A DNA stretch of 64,000 bases from Balaenoptera acutorostrata (taxonomy: Eukaryota; Chordata; Mammalia; Artiodactyla; Balaenopteridae). The notes under the pieces are model-generated. The model did not search any database, had not been told where the DNA came from, and was given only the letters and a program-made list of their open reading frames with translations. How positions within the stretch are numbered: the stretch's first letter is position 1; each line of letters begins with the position of its first letter. The DNA is taken from positions 56,602,405-56,666,404 of the forward strand of contig NC_080067.1 of assembly GCF_949987535.1 (NCBI RefSeq). Direction: 5' to 3'. A program made the translations under genes and the position numbers. Positions 41,401 through 51,044 of this stretch are shown one piece after another.

Positions 41401-44074
41401 TGCAAGTGGGGAGATGTTAAGCTTTGAAATTTCCATTTTTATCGAATTCAAAGAAACTTGATCATATACACAGACAACTGCATAACTCAGATCAGTAAAG
41501 AACGAATTGATTCAGTCTTAAAATGAGGCCAACTTGTAATGTTAGCAAATTTAGGGAACCTCTTGTATATGGAGACACAGACTCACTATTTATACTGCAA
41601 AGTTAACAAAACTTAGGACATGCTGGCTCCAAACTGGGAAACACAGCAGCATTCCAGTCTCTCGGGCAGACATAGAACTAAAAGGCATGATTATAATCAC
41701 GTTGATTTTTTTTCTTACAAATACAGGCTCTTTGAAATTGCCCCATAACAAAGCTGACTTTACTGGCCATCGAATGGTAGTGATCATTTGTATAGTTACT
41801 TGTTGACTCTTGTTTTCTTCACTTCATTTCCAAAGGAAATTCCCAACCAGTTGAGAGCCAAGTTTATACTCCACAGGATATACAAACTGCATTTATTTCC
41901 TTAACAGATAAACACTATCTTATATATGTCCAAGACCCTTAGCCTTGCATTTCCTGCCCAGCTGACAGATTTGATGTTGCATTGCCACCATGCAGCAGGG
42001 TGCTGTTCAGCACAAGGGGGAGATAGGTTAACCCTACTGACACCCTGCTGTGATGGGAGGAGCATTCCCTATGAGCTGAGCTGGGTCCAGCTCTGCTTCC
42101 AAATTTCTGCCTGAGCTCGGATAAGTCATTTCTCTGGCAGTCTCTAGTCTCATCTATACAATGAGGGGTGTCCAAACTTCCTTCCAGCTCGAAGTTCCCT
42201 ACTATACAATATACAATTAGTCAAAATATACACAGAAACTCCTATACTGTTGGTGGGAATGTAAATTGATATAGCCACTATGGAGAACAGTATGGATGTT
42301 CCTTAAAAAATTGAAAATAGAGCTACCATATGATCCAGCAATCCCACTCCTGGGCATATATCTGGAGAAAACCATAATTTGAAAGGATACATGCACCCCA
42401 ATGTTCATTGCAGCACTATTTACAATAGCCAGGACATGCAAGCAACCTAAATGTCCATCGATGGAGGAACAGATAAAGAAGGTGTGGTACTGTATACAAT
42501 GGAATATTACTCAGCCATAAAAACTAACAAAATAATGTCATTTGCAGTGACATGGATGGACCTAGAGATTGTCTTACTGAGTGAAGTAAGTCAGACAGAG
42601 AAAGACAAATATCATATGATATTGCTTATATGTACAATCTAAAGAAATGGTACAAATGAACCTATTTACAAAACAGAAGTTGAGTCACAGATGTAGAAAA
42701 CAAGTCAGGGGGGAATGGGGGGAGGGATAAATTGGGAGACTGGGATTGACATATATACACTACTGTATATAAAATAGATAACTAATAAGAACCTGCTGAA
42801 TAGCACAGGGAACTCTATTCTATACTCTATAATGACCTATATGGGAATAGAAATCTAAAAAAGGGTGGATAGGGACTTCCCTGGAGGTCCACTGATTAAG
42901 ACTTCACCTTCCAATGCAGGGGGTGAGGGTTCAATCCCTGGTCAGGGAGCTAAGATCCCACACGCCTTGTGGCCAAAAAACCAAAACATAAAACAGAAGC
43001 AATATTGTAACAAGTTCAATAAAGACTTTAAAAATGGTCCATATCAAAAAAATCTTTTAAAAAAAATAAAAATTAAAAAAAATTTTAAGAGTGGATATCA
43101 TTCTATTTGAGTAGACCAGTTTTGCTATCTTTTAAAGAGTCATTAAAGAAAGATTTGTGAACCCTAAAAAAAAAAAAAAGAGTGGATATATGTCTATGTG
43201 TAACTGACTCACTTTGCCATACAGCAGAAACGAACACAACATTGTAAATCAACTATGCTCCAATAAAAAAAATTAAATTAAAAAAAATATATACACAGAA
43301 AGCCAAAAGCTGGGGTTGGCTTATTTTCAGTAATTTTGCATTCAAAATCCACTGGAATTAGCCACATTTGGAACACAAAAGAGCATTATTACAAGTGGTT
43401 TAGAGCCTGGCTTTGGGTTAAGCCTCAACTCTGCCCTACTCCCTGTGTCCTGGCAGTACAGTGGTGAAGGTTGGTTATTCTTTCAACAAGTGTTCAATGA
43501 ACACCTACTAGGTGGGAGCTCTGTGCCAGCAGCTAGAGGTGTCACAGAAAGCAAAAGCAGACACAGTCCTGACCTGATGCAGCTCCTCTCACTCCCAAGA
43601 ATTTGAGCCAAGAATTATAAAGCATTAAGCAGAAAGCACTCAATGAACGGCAGCTGTTAATATTATAACATTCTGTTGAAGACAAAACTACCTCAGGAGT
43701 TTTGCTGCCCGCATCTGCTAGTAACTGGTGGAGCCAGTTCTGTAACTGCACTTTGTGTACATCGTCCCTTCAATTCACTTTTGCAAAGTCCTCAGTAACG
43801 ATGTGCATTCGCAGTTAGGGTCCCCAGGCAGAGAAAGAGAGGATTCTCTTCCTCTGTAAAGTCTTCCCAGAGGAGCCAATAAAGGCAGTTAACCGGAGGG
43901 TTGCCAAGAGCCTCTGTTAGAGAGCGTGTGCATTGTACTGACCTGCTTCAGCTCGTTGGTGAAGTACACGTAAGTCACGGCCACACAGAGGGCCTGCAGG
44001 AGCACAGTGAAGATGAGGATCAGTGCGCAGGTCTGCCCAGGGCTGGGGCCCCCTGGAGCCTGCATCAGGGCCAT
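28457..44074 (-). CDS. TNFSF10: TNFSF10 (TRAIL), TNF-superfamily apoptosis ligand, five exons (whole gene)
   Basis: TRAIL is a type II membrane protein that forms homotrimers, binds death receptors DR4/DR5 and decoys, and triggers apoptosis; it can be shed as a soluble ligand. Exons 44074-43943, 37634-37497, 34227-34185, 30640-30539 and 28908-28457 join to 867 nt, or 288 residues plus TAA (human has 281). All introns are GT-AG and phases agree. A short cytoplasmic N-terminus precedes a membrane segment near residues 16-38; the TNF homology domain starts near R121 (RVAAHITGT) and ends FGAFLIG. The zinc-ligand cysteine of the trimer is C237 (human C230), and the receptor-contact equivalents Q212 and Y223 (human Q205 and Y216) are kept. 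Oddities are an 8-residue longer loop near 194-210, an extra C220, a one-residue deletion near 130-139, and loss of the N109 sequon. The frame is intact, so a functional gene is likely. Confidence 0.96.
29440..29475. repeat. Perfect 12-bp inverted repeat in TNFSF10 intron 4
   Basis: 'gatttaaagatc' at 29440-29451 and its complement 'gatctttaaatc' at 29464-29475, with a 12-nt loop that itself contains a further 'agatct' palindrome. Confidence 0.9.
29815..30035 (+). repeat. MIR SINE in TNFSF10 intron 4
   Basis: Follows the MIR order from 'attgagtacttgcaatgcaa' to 'gcaagacccatgcactaacc', diverged but nearly full length. Confidence 0.75.
30539..30640 (-). CDS. TNFSF10: TNFSF10 exon 4
   Basis: 102 nt after a 'tctcttttag' acceptor, with donor A|GTAAGA. 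It encodes E105 to the first base of codon 139 and covers the stalk and the beginning of the TNF domain (RVAAHITGT at 121-129). One codon shorter than human by my recall of that protein. N109 is followed by Ile-Pro, so the glycosylation sequon known in human is absent. Confidence 0.94.
33100..33270 (+). mobile_element. LINE-1 3' end fragment plus AC repeat
   Basis: 'caatgtgaatgtactaacgg' and 'aattgtgcgcttcaaaatgg' are LINE-1 3' UTR text; an (AC)-rich simple repeat has grown at its tail. Confidence 0.65.
33438..33473. repeat. Perfect 12-bp hairpin with TA loop in TNFSF10 intron 3
   Basis: 'tttcctttgatt' at 33438-33449 pairs with 'aatcaaaggaaa' at 33462-33473 across a 12-nt (AT)-rich loop, which favours cruciform extrusion. 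Confidence 0.9.
34185..34227 (-). CDS. TNFSF10: TNFSF10 exon 3 (43 nt micro-exon)
   Basis: The acceptor 'tttgcag' is followed by ATC, giving residues 91-104 ([14 protein letters not shown]) plus one base of codon 105. Size and phase match the very short third exon of mammalian TRAIL. The donor is CAG|GTAGTA, weak because +5 is not G. Skipping it would shift the frame, as in the described human TRAIL-beta transcript. Confidence 0.93.
34602..34760. repeat. TG/CATG minisatellite, about 40-bp period
   Basis: About four diverged units built on 'gcatgcgtgtgtataagtgc' plus 'attgtctgtgtgtgtct'. The tract is nearly continuous alternating purine-pyrimidine. Confidence 0.85.
35026..35337 (+). mobile_element. 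CHR SINE in TNFSF10 intron 2, antisense to the gene
   Basis: Full-length subtype with 'gcgatagtgagaggcccgcg'. Perfect 15-bp target duplication 'aaagaacgaaatcta' at 35011-35025 and 35338-35352, hence a fairly recent insertion. Confidence 0.97.
35775..35985 (+). repeat. MIR SINE
   Basis: 'cagatggcctggattcaaat', 'tactcaagttacttaac' and 'ttgaggattaagggagataa' occur in MIR order. Confidence 0.75.
37497..37634 (-). CDS. TNFSF10: TNFSF10 exon 2
   Basis: 138 nt between an 'acccag' acceptor and a strong AAG|GTAAGT donor, phase 0 on both sides. It encodes residues 45-90, the extracellular stalk starting [15 protein letters not shown] and ending in WQLRQFVRK. Same length as the human exon. Confidence 0.95.
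38358..38399. repeat. (AC)21 microsatellite in TNFSF10 intron 1
   Basis: Uninterrupted AC run followed by a short C run. Confidence 0.97.
40062..40130. mobile_element. Mariner-type palindromic MITE in TNFSF10 intron 1
   Basis: 'caggttggccaaaaagttca' and 'tgaaatttttggccaaccca' form inverted arms, with TA on both flanks (40060-40061 and 40131-40132). More diverged than the 27884 copy. Confidence 0.88.
41110..41310 (+). repeat. MIR SINE
   Basis: 'cttccctgagtcttagtttg' followed by 'tctataaaatgggataatta' and 'gttatgaggattaaat' is the classic MIR centre. Confidence 0.8.
42205..43290 (+). mobile_element. LINE-1 3' end, plus, with nested insertions
   Basis: Sense LINE-1 from the ORF2 C-terminus ('atactgttggtgggaatgta') to the 3' end ('caactatgctccaataaaaa'). 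It is split at 42872-43177 by a CHR-2-like SINE and a further poly-A-tailed segment. The ORF2 frame is broken. Confidence 0.88.
42872..43084 (+). mobile_element. CHR-2-like SINE inside LINE-1
   Basis: Starts 'gggacttccctggaggtcca'. It has a different body from the other SINEs here: 'gcaatattgtaacaagttca' and 'aataaagactttaaaaatgg'. Flanked by copies of 'gtggata'. Confidence 0.85.
43943..44074 (-). CDS. TNFSF10: TNFSF10 exon 1 (cytoplasmic tail, membrane anchor)
   Basis: The ATG at 44074-44072 sits in a very good Kozak context (gaccATGG). It encodes residues 1-44: a short Pro/Gly-rich cytoplasmic part, then the hydrophobic signal-anchor around [20 protein letters not shown], ending NELKQ with donor CAG|GTCAGT in phase 0. 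Confidence 0.95.
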
Positions 44075-44210
44075 GGTCCTGTCAGAGTCTGACTGCCAGA
44101 GTGAACGAGGCAGCAGCTTATGGCTGGCGTGAGAGGAGAAGTGGGTGGGGCGTGGAGTCTGAGTTTTGCTTACTGGAAAAAAGAATCAAAATGAAACTGA
44201 AACTTAAGAC
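44075..44210 (-). promoter_or_regulatory. TNFSF10: TNFSF10 5' UTR and proximal promoter with ISRE and GC box
   Basis: On the minus strand a perfect interferon-stimulated response element, AGTTTCAGTTTC, lies at 44204-44193, about 120 bp upstream of the ATG. A GC/CACCC box (plus-strand 'gtgggtggggcgtgg') lies at 44140-44154. No TATA box is evident. TRAIL is a known interferon-induced gene, so the site fits its control by IRF/STAT factors. The exact start of transcription is not visible. Confidence 0.75.
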
Positions 44211-44510
44211 AAACAGGGAAAACAAAACATATGAGGGTTACACAACTGCAAGCCTAGGAATCCCAAACCACTAGAAGCTAGCAAGAGGCAAGGAGGGTCC
44301 AACTACAGGCTTCAGGGAGTGCAAGGCCCTGCCGACTCCTTGGTTTTTGACTGCTAGCCTCCAGAACTGCAAGACAACACATTTCTATTTGTGCTGCTTC
44401 ATTGTGGCAGCCCTAGGAAATGAATACAGCTTCTATTTGATTAGAAAGGTGAAAAAAATCTAAGTGTTGCAATCACAGTAGCTACAATCCATTAATCAAA
44501 ATAAGATCTT

Positions 44511-44840
44511 GGGGACCTGCCTGGTGGCGCAGTGGTTAAGAATCCACCTGCCAATGCAGGGGACACGGGTTCGATCCCTGATCCGGGAAGATCCCACATG
44601 CTGTGGAGCAACTAAGCCCGTGCACCACAACTACTGAACCTGTGCTCTGGAGCCCGCAAGCCACAACTACTGAGCCTGCGTGCCTAGAGCCCGTGCTCCG
44701 CAACAAGAGAAGCCACCACAGTGAGAACCCCACGCACTGCAATGAAGAGTAGCCCCTGCTCACCGCAACTAGAGAAAGCCTGCACCCAGCAACAAAGACC
44801 CAACGCAGCCAAACATAAATAAATAAATAAATAAATTTAT
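44511..44840 (+). mobile_element. CHR SINE 0.4 kb upstream of TNFSF10, plus
   Basis: Full-length CHR SINE starting 'ggggacctgcctggtggcgc' with an (AAAT)n tail. Target duplications are unclear. It lies just outside the TNFSF10 promoter, in the opposite orientation to the gene. Confidence 0.92.
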
Positions 44841-45085
44841 TTAAAAAAAGGCTGAGATCTCCACTTAAAAAAATAAAATCACTTTGAAATGGCCACTGTC
44901 AACAAGGTCATCAGCTCATCAGAAGTGAGTCCATGTTTCTATGAACTGTCCCATTCATTCACTATCTAGGCTAGAGGGCTATCTAGGTCACCAGGTTTTA
45001 TAAGTATGTGTCTTTCCATCATTTTCTAATTGCACAGTCTTCATGTTCTTAGTTTACGTCTTATTTATTCTGACTAGGTAGTTAT

Positions 45086-45506
45086 TGGGCTGCACCCCAC
45101 AGGTCTGCAAGCCTCGTAGTTGCCCAGCCTCCAAACTGAAGAAAGAGGCTGGATACAGCAACAAGGACATCAATGGTTTATTGGACAGGGGATCCTACAT
45201 GTGTGAAGCAAAAGGTCCTGGAGTGACATCCCACCATGTGCAGCAGACGGCTGGCAGGACATGACAGGAGACTTTGCTACTCAGGGGAGAAGGAGGCTAT
45301 CATTTACGGGGGAGGGGGAATTGATGTCAGGTGGGCTCATCAGTTGCCAGGGAAACCAGGGGCTTGGGCAGGGGGCAAGCACGCAGGCAGTTACTGATGA
45401 AGCCCAGTAATTAAGAGGATTGGATAGTCATATGAGTGAAGCAAGGCCTGGTCGAGCAGGGGATGGACGGAGAGCAAGAGAACAGCCATCTTGAGTGGCC
45501 TGACCG
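45086..45506 (-). repeat. ERV 3'-side LTR
   Basis: About 420 bp, aligned by eye to 47161-47537 through shared blocks such as 'ggacaggggatcctacatgt' and 'agagaacagccatcttga'. It keeps a roughly 50-bp segment near 45350-45410 that the other LTR lacks. Confidence 0.85.
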
Positions 45507-45682
45507 TACTCTCCACCCCTACAGACCCTGCACAAGCCTTACAATCTTGGTCCACCTCTCTTCCATGATACCCCTGGGGTCAGGTACAGAGAGGGCACTG
45601 CAACCAAATACCACAAATGTGATACAGACAATAGCAGCTAAGGAGTATCAGGAGTAAGCCAGGCCCTTATCAGATTAATTTT

Positions 45683-45892
45683 TCATGAAAGTCCAGAGGA
45701 CAACAATGGCATCTTGCTATAGACCCAGCACTCAGACTCCAGCGAGGCCACCATTGTCACCCAGTTCGTGAACAGATTCCCTCCACTCAGATTAGGGACA
45801 AAATGTGAGATGTTCATAACAGGCACAGTGCGGGGAAGATCACGACCATTAAACAAAATACGAGCAGTAACAGCATCCTGAGATCGTGCCAC
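45683..45892 (-). pseudogene. Possible env remnant of the ERV
   Basis: A short minus-strand frame has a Cys-Trp-Val stretch resembling the N-terminal surface region of class I Env. An overlapping second frame just upstream has a hydrophobic leader-like run after a Met. The two are out of frame with each other and there is no downstream Env domain, so this is a broken remnant. The assignment is tentative. Confidence 0.35.
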
Positions 45893-47160
45893 CCCTGCCT
45901 GTGGCTCCTGTCCTGGGCGGCAGTACCATCCGCCTCTCCAGCCTCAGTCCCCACAGCCAGTGCCGAGTCCTGGAGACGCCCACGGGGTGAATATGCTGGT
46001 GCCTTCCTTCAGTCAGGGCCTGGATTAATTACCTCAGTGGTCTAAGGTGGGGCCGGGCAGGAGACAGGTGAGATCTGTAAATCCCTTTCTAATCCTATTT
46101 CCCACGAGGCAGCAAACCCAAACCCCCGGGGACTTACCTGCCAGTCTCAGGGCCAGTTGTATAATGTGTTCCCTGGGGGTAGATGCCGTGGCCAGGGCAA
46201 AAGCGACTTATCGTCCTGGCCGATAGCTGGCAACACCCCTCGGTGGTCAACAGATGAACTCGGATGTCGTGGACTCACGGCCTCTGGGTTCACGTGGCGT
46301 GGGCACTGGGCCCATTGCTCCTGGGGTGTGTCCGCACGTTGAGAGCGGGTTTCCCGTCTCACCTGTTGCTGACGCAGCTCACTCATCCTCTGCATTAGCC
46401 CGGCAGCAGTGGGCCTGTTCGGCACGTGGAAATGCCAGCATGTTTCATCTGCATCGGCCCTTTCCTGAACTTCACGGCCAGTAACGTGGGTTCCTTGGTC
46501 ACTATCGACGTCCGTGGGTCCCGTAGGTCACACACACAGCTGTTCTAGACCCCGAAGAGTGGTGTTTTGCATTGCTCCCTGACTCGGGTAGGTCTTTTGG
46601 TATCGTCCTCCGCCTGTTGTGTGGCATTGTAGACACATGTCGCTGCTGTTCCATCACACTGTATCAGGGCTCTGCCTCCTTCCTCAGGTGGGACCAGAAG
46701 CCCAAGGGCACCCTTATGATTACGCCGTTGCCACAGGCCCAACCGGACCCTCCGGGTAACTGGCCACTCCAGTTCCCAATCCTGTCCCTCAGTTAACATC
46801 CCTAAAGCCTGTGCCTGTAGTCGTTGAGCGGGGGTGGGTCGGGGGTATGCTGGCATTTTGTAGATAACCCAGGTCCTTGTGTTCTGTCTGCATTCACCAG
46901 CCATCCCCGTGCAGTCAGATGAGCCACGAGCGCGGGGCTGCTACTTTTAAGGTGGAAAGAGACTCTGAGGTTAACAGGATATCATCACTGTAATGGAAGA
47001 GAAAGACATCTGTCGTGGTAAACAGCTGCCCCAGGGCCTCATAGGCTGGTGGGCGGCCACCCCAGGATCATCTCTGCAATTTTCTGTCCCCTGTCCTCAT
47101 TTCTTCACATCTCTGCACTCACAAGAGTTTCCTTGGCCTCCTGGCTGGCTCATCAGTTGC

Positions 47161-47537
47161 TGGGCTGCACCCTGCAGGCCTCAAAGCCTGGTAGTTGTCC
47201 AGCCTTGAGACCAAAGAAAGAACCAGGAGACAGTGATAGAGACAACAACAGTTTGTTGGACAGGGGATCTTACATGTCTGAAGCAAAAAGTCCTGGAGCA
47301 ACATCCCCTCTGTGTACAGCCGACAGCAGGCAGGTCATGGCAATAGTCTCTGCTACTCAGGGGGAGAAAAAAGCTACCATTTATAGGGGAATTGATGTCA
47401 GGTGGGCTCCTCAGCTACCAGGGACTAATTAAGCCCTATAATTAAGAGGATTGGGTAGTCATGTGAGTGAAGCAGGGCCTGGTTGAGCAGAGGATGGACA
47501 GAGAGCGAGAGAACAGCCATCTTGAATGGCCTGACCA
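47161..47537 (-). repeat. ERV 5'-side LTR
   Basis: Homologous to the left LTR, with many substitutions and an internal deletion. The divergence between the two LTRs suggests an old insertion or a recombinant of two subfamilies. Confidence 0.85.
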
Positions 47538-47659
47538 TGCAGTAGTACATATACATAGTAATGGGATACAAAGTATTTCACCCTCACCTGTCCATGAATC
47601 ATCCTGTTCTCCCCTCCAAAGACAACCATTACGAACAGTTTTTTATGTATGTTTCCACT

Positions 47660-48310
47660 GATTCCATGCATTTATAAAAATATTATGTGTATATACATAT
47701 ATATATATCATGTATATGATAGACGTAAATGGTAGCATACTCTATATGTCAGTGGTTCCCAACCTTTTTGGCATCAGGGATCAGTTTTGTGGAAGACAAT
47801 TTTTCCACGGACCGGGGGCAGGTGGGGGGATGGTTTGGGGATGATTCAAACACATTGCATTTATTGTGTGCTTTATTTCTATTATTATTACATTGTAATA
47901 TATAATGAAGTAATTATACAACTCACCATAATGCTGACGGGAGGCGGAGCTCAGGTGGTAATGTGACCGAAGGGGACCGGCTGTAAATACAGGTGAAGCT
48001 TTGCTCACTCACCCGCTGCTTACCTCCTGCTGTGTGGCCCAGTTCCTAACAAGCCACGGAGCAGTACTGGTCTTGGCCTGGGGGTTGGGGACCCCTGCTA
48101 TATATCATTCTGCACCTTGTTTTTATCACTTCATATATCTTAGGAGTTCATTTTGTATTTGTAGGACTTTTTTTGTTTGCTATATAGTATTCTACTATAT
48201 AGATGCAGCATAAAATATTTAACCAATCTCCTATAGACAGATATCTAGGTTCCTGCCAATATTTATCTTTATCACAAATGATGCTCTGATGGCTATATTT
48301 TTATTGTTTC
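47660..48310 (-). mobile_element. Old LINE-1-like 3' fragment, minus, split by hAT
   Basis: Plus-strand phrases such as 'ttctgcaccttgtttttatc' and 'aaccaatctcctatagacag' are antisense LINE-1 3' text. The hAT element at 47750 sits within it. Confidence 0.6.
47750..48097. mobile_element. hAT-type DNA transposon, internally deleted
   Basis: Terminal inverted repeats 'cagtggttcccaacc' and 'ggttggggacccctg', with 8-bp target duplications 'ctatatgt' (47742-47749) and 'ctatatat' (48098-48105). No transposase frame remains. Confidence 0.85.
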
Positions 48311-48439
48311 TTCATCCAGCCCTATCTTTGCCATCCTATGTATAACTGCAGTCTGCTGTTCCCTGCCCTGGCAGTCCCCATCTTGCCCCCATGCTTTACT
48401 TTTCCTCACAGCACTTTAAGTTTTCTGTCATTCTATATA

Positions 48440-48595
48440 TTTTACTCATTGATTGCTTGTCTTCACCAACTAGAGTTTAGGCTCTATGAAGACACATATT
48501 TTTGTCTCTTTATTTTGCAGCTGAACCCCTAGTACCTGAGTGCCTTGTGCATAGCTAGTGCTCAGGAAGTATTTATTGAGTAACTGAATGCTTTA
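48440..48595 (+). repeat. L2/MIR-type fragment
   Basis: 'actagagtttaggctctatg' and 'ctcaggaagtatttattgag' are typical of old LINE/SINE 3' ends. Confidence 0.55.
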
Positions 48596-48672
48596 ATTAA
48601 ATCCCACAAAGGAAAAGCATACATGGTAACTAAAAGGTACATATCTTCTCTTCAAAGCAAAATAAGTCATAG

Positions 48673-49305
48673 TGTAAGAGAGCAGGAGCCTATGGGGCCT
48701 TCCCAGAACAGACCTCTCCACCCATATGTCCTCCGTCTGCCTTTTGTCTGTAGAAAAACTTTGGTCAAAGAATAAATTTAATCAGAAAAGTGAGAAAATG
48801 CAGAAAGAAAAACAGTCAAGCAAGACAAAATAATAATACTTTAGCCATTAAACAAAGTCAAGGACGTTTAGTTGCTTTTCAAGGGCTATAGTTAATATTC
48901 TGAGCCAGGTCCTTCGAGCTGTTTTGCAGATACTGAAAAACCCACCAGGAGGAAGAAGTTAACTGTATGCTGCCCACAAGCACCTAGACCCCAGACTGGT
49001 TGGAAGCAGAAGGTTGATGATGTTGACTCCCAATTCCCTCACCACCAACAAATCAGAAGAATGTCCATGAGCGGATCACACACCTCACAACCCTCCCTCC
49101 CTCACCCTGTCTTTAGAAACCTTTCCCTGAAAGCCTTGGTGGGGGTGGGTTGGGGGGGAGGTTCAGGCCTTTTAAGCACTAGCTGCCTGGACTCCTTGCT
49201 TGGTGCCCTGCATTAAATGCTGCACGTTCTTCCACCACAAGCTGGTGTCAGTAGATTGGCTTTACTGCATGTAGAGTAAGCGGACCCAAGTTTGGTTCAG
49301 TAACA
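48673..49305 (+). mobile_element. Solo LTR (class I ERV type)
   Basis: Begins TGTAAGAGAGCAGG and ends GGTTCAGTAACA, with a late ATTAAA signal in 'gccctgcattaaatgctgca' and the typical LTR R/U5 phrase 'gtgtcagtagattggcttta'. Flanks 'atag' and 'gtag' could be a 4-bp target duplication with one mismatch. No internal region adjoins it. Confidence 0.75.
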
Positions 49306-50370
49306 GTAGTTCTCAGACTGATCAGTCATTTGTCCTCTTTGTCTTGTATTAATCTTTTACACTGTGTCAAATGAGATTGCTTTAGTTTGATCCGGAGTTG
49401 ATATACTCTGTGAACCCAGGAATTTCTCAATTAAATTCAGCCTATTTGACCAGTGATAATGTTTCCTGATCTTTCTGAATTATTAAGCTGAATAATGGGT
49501 ACTTAATTGAGTCTCTGCATTCTTGTATATTGTGGCCCTCCTGCACTGATAATATCATATATTAACATGCAGTTTCTTCTACAGCTGTGCATTTTCAATT
49601 ACCAGAAGACTGAGTCACTGTAGTATTATTTCTGGTAATTGCAAAGGGTGCAGAAATCTCAAGTTATCTTGAGAAAGTCAATCCATGTTTAATTTGTCCC
49701 AATTACCTTCATAAGAAGTTAAGATGTGGTAACTTGCGTTCTTCTCTTGCGGAGGGATTGGTCTGCATTTCAATCAACGTTTCAATTAAACACTCGTTTA
49801 AAAGTAAAGTGTCATTGACAAATTGTTCACTGGGAAGGGGATACTCTACAGAAAAATAAAGAAAAAGAGTCTGAAACAACATGCCGCGTTGGCCAGAGGA
49901 TCACTAGTGAAATTCCTGGAGGTTCTCTCCAGTCTACAGCAATGTCAGGGACCAAGGAGGTGAACACACCTCAAAAAATTCTTCAATATCGAAAGGGCTA
50001 TGTGAGGCTTACGTCAAACAGCCCCTTCCCCAACGCTCAGGGCCTTTTGGTTCCTGCAGATGGGCCTTTGCCCAGTGGCAGTGCGAATTCCTAGGCTCTC
50101 AAGTCGTATCTTACCCCAGCAGCCTGTTGCAGGGAACATACCACAGCTCTGACCACTGTCTGAGGCCACACTGGTTCGGAGATGCCCGCTGCATCGGAAA
50201 ATCATCTTCTGTCATCTCTGCAAGGGTCACACCCTGGCCCCCACGCGCCAGCTCAGCAGCCTGCTCGGGGTCACTGGTTGGGAGGCCATCTGGTGTGGGG
50301 ATTAAGCAAACAACCTCAGGGGCTCCCACTGTTTGGGGTCAGATCTTTGCCCTGCTGCTTCCTGATGTGT
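49306..50370. other. Intergenic, no gene seen
   Basis: Unassigned sequence without a repeat family that I can name; open frames are short and overlapping on both strands. Confidence 0.45.
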
Positions 50371-50379
50371 CACTCTGGC

Positions 50380-50515
50380 TGGTGACCCGTCAGGGCTCTA
50401 TTCCGGCTTCAGCATCTGGGAAGTGGGAATGATAATGACACCTATTTCACAGGTCGTTGGGAGGATGACTGGCTTCCTGGGTGCAATTAATAAATACGTG
50501 CTGTAACCCTTCTAG
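50380..50515 (+). repeat. MIR SINE fragment
   Basis: 'ctgggaagtgggaatgataa' through 'aattaataaatacgtgctgt' follows the MIR 3' half. Confidence 0.65.
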
Positions 50516-50722
50516 CCACAGGCAGTGGGCAAGAAGGTGGGGTCACAGCCTGCTCACCCACTTAAAAATGAAATCCTAGTTAGTCCTAAGTAAGATTTTA
50601 TTGCCAGTGACAGATATGGAATTCCAGAATATGTCACCCAGAAAGACTAAGGAAATGCACCTGAGTGGTTTAGACACACTACACTCATACCCAAGGATTA
50701 ATGAGATAAGAAATGTAAAGCA

Positions 50723-51044
50723 GGGCTTCCCTGGTGGCGCAGTGGTTGGGAGTCTGCCTGCCAATGCAGGGGACACGGGTTCGAGCCCTGGTCTGGGAAG
50801 ATCCCACATGCCGTGGAGCGACTGGGCCCGTGAGCCGCAATTGCTGAGCCTGCACGTCTGGAGCCTGTGCTCCGCAACAAGAGAGGCCGCGATAGTGAGA
50901 GGCCCGCGCACCGCGATGAAGAGTGGCCCCCACTTGCCGCAACTACAGAAAGCCCTCGCACAGAAACGAAGACCCAACACAGCCAAAAAAATAAATAAAT
51001 TAATTAATTAATTAAAAATATATAACTTATTAAAAAAAAAAAAA
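50723..51044 (+). mobile_element. CHR SINE, plus
   Basis: Full-length subtype with 'gcgatagtgagaggcccgcg'. Perfect 15-bp target duplication 'aagaaatgtaaagca' at 50708-50722 and 51045-51059. Confidence 0.97.

Larger units (their letters stand above)
37635..43942 (-). other. TNFSF10: TNFSF10 intron 1
   Basis: A 6.3-kb GT-AG intron. It contains MIR pieces (about 37800-38000, 41110-41310 and 42060-42200), an (AC)21 repeat, a mariner MITE at 40062 and a sense LINE-1 block at 42205-43290 with nested insertions. The stretch 38400-40060 is largely unassigned. Confidence 0.8.
45086..47537 (-). mobile_element. Decayed endogenous retrovirus with two LTRs
   Basis: Two homologous LTRs in the same orientation (45086-45506 and 47161-47537) bound about 1.65 kb of internal sequence, far shorter than a complete provirus, so most of gag-pol-env is gone. 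The LTR boundary reads TGGTCAGGCC... to ...TGCAGCCCA on the minus strand, with TG/CA ends. Minus-strand frames are short and interrupted. I could not find a clear target duplication or a convincing tRNA primer site. No intact viral gene. Confidence 0.8.

Noticed and set aside
50601..51011. 136-residue frame containing a Gly-rich '[21 protein letters not shown]' type segment, and similar frames at 9751, 26547, 35037 and 55242
   Set aside because: The same peptides recur wherever a CHR SINE occurs; they are translations of the SINE, not genes.
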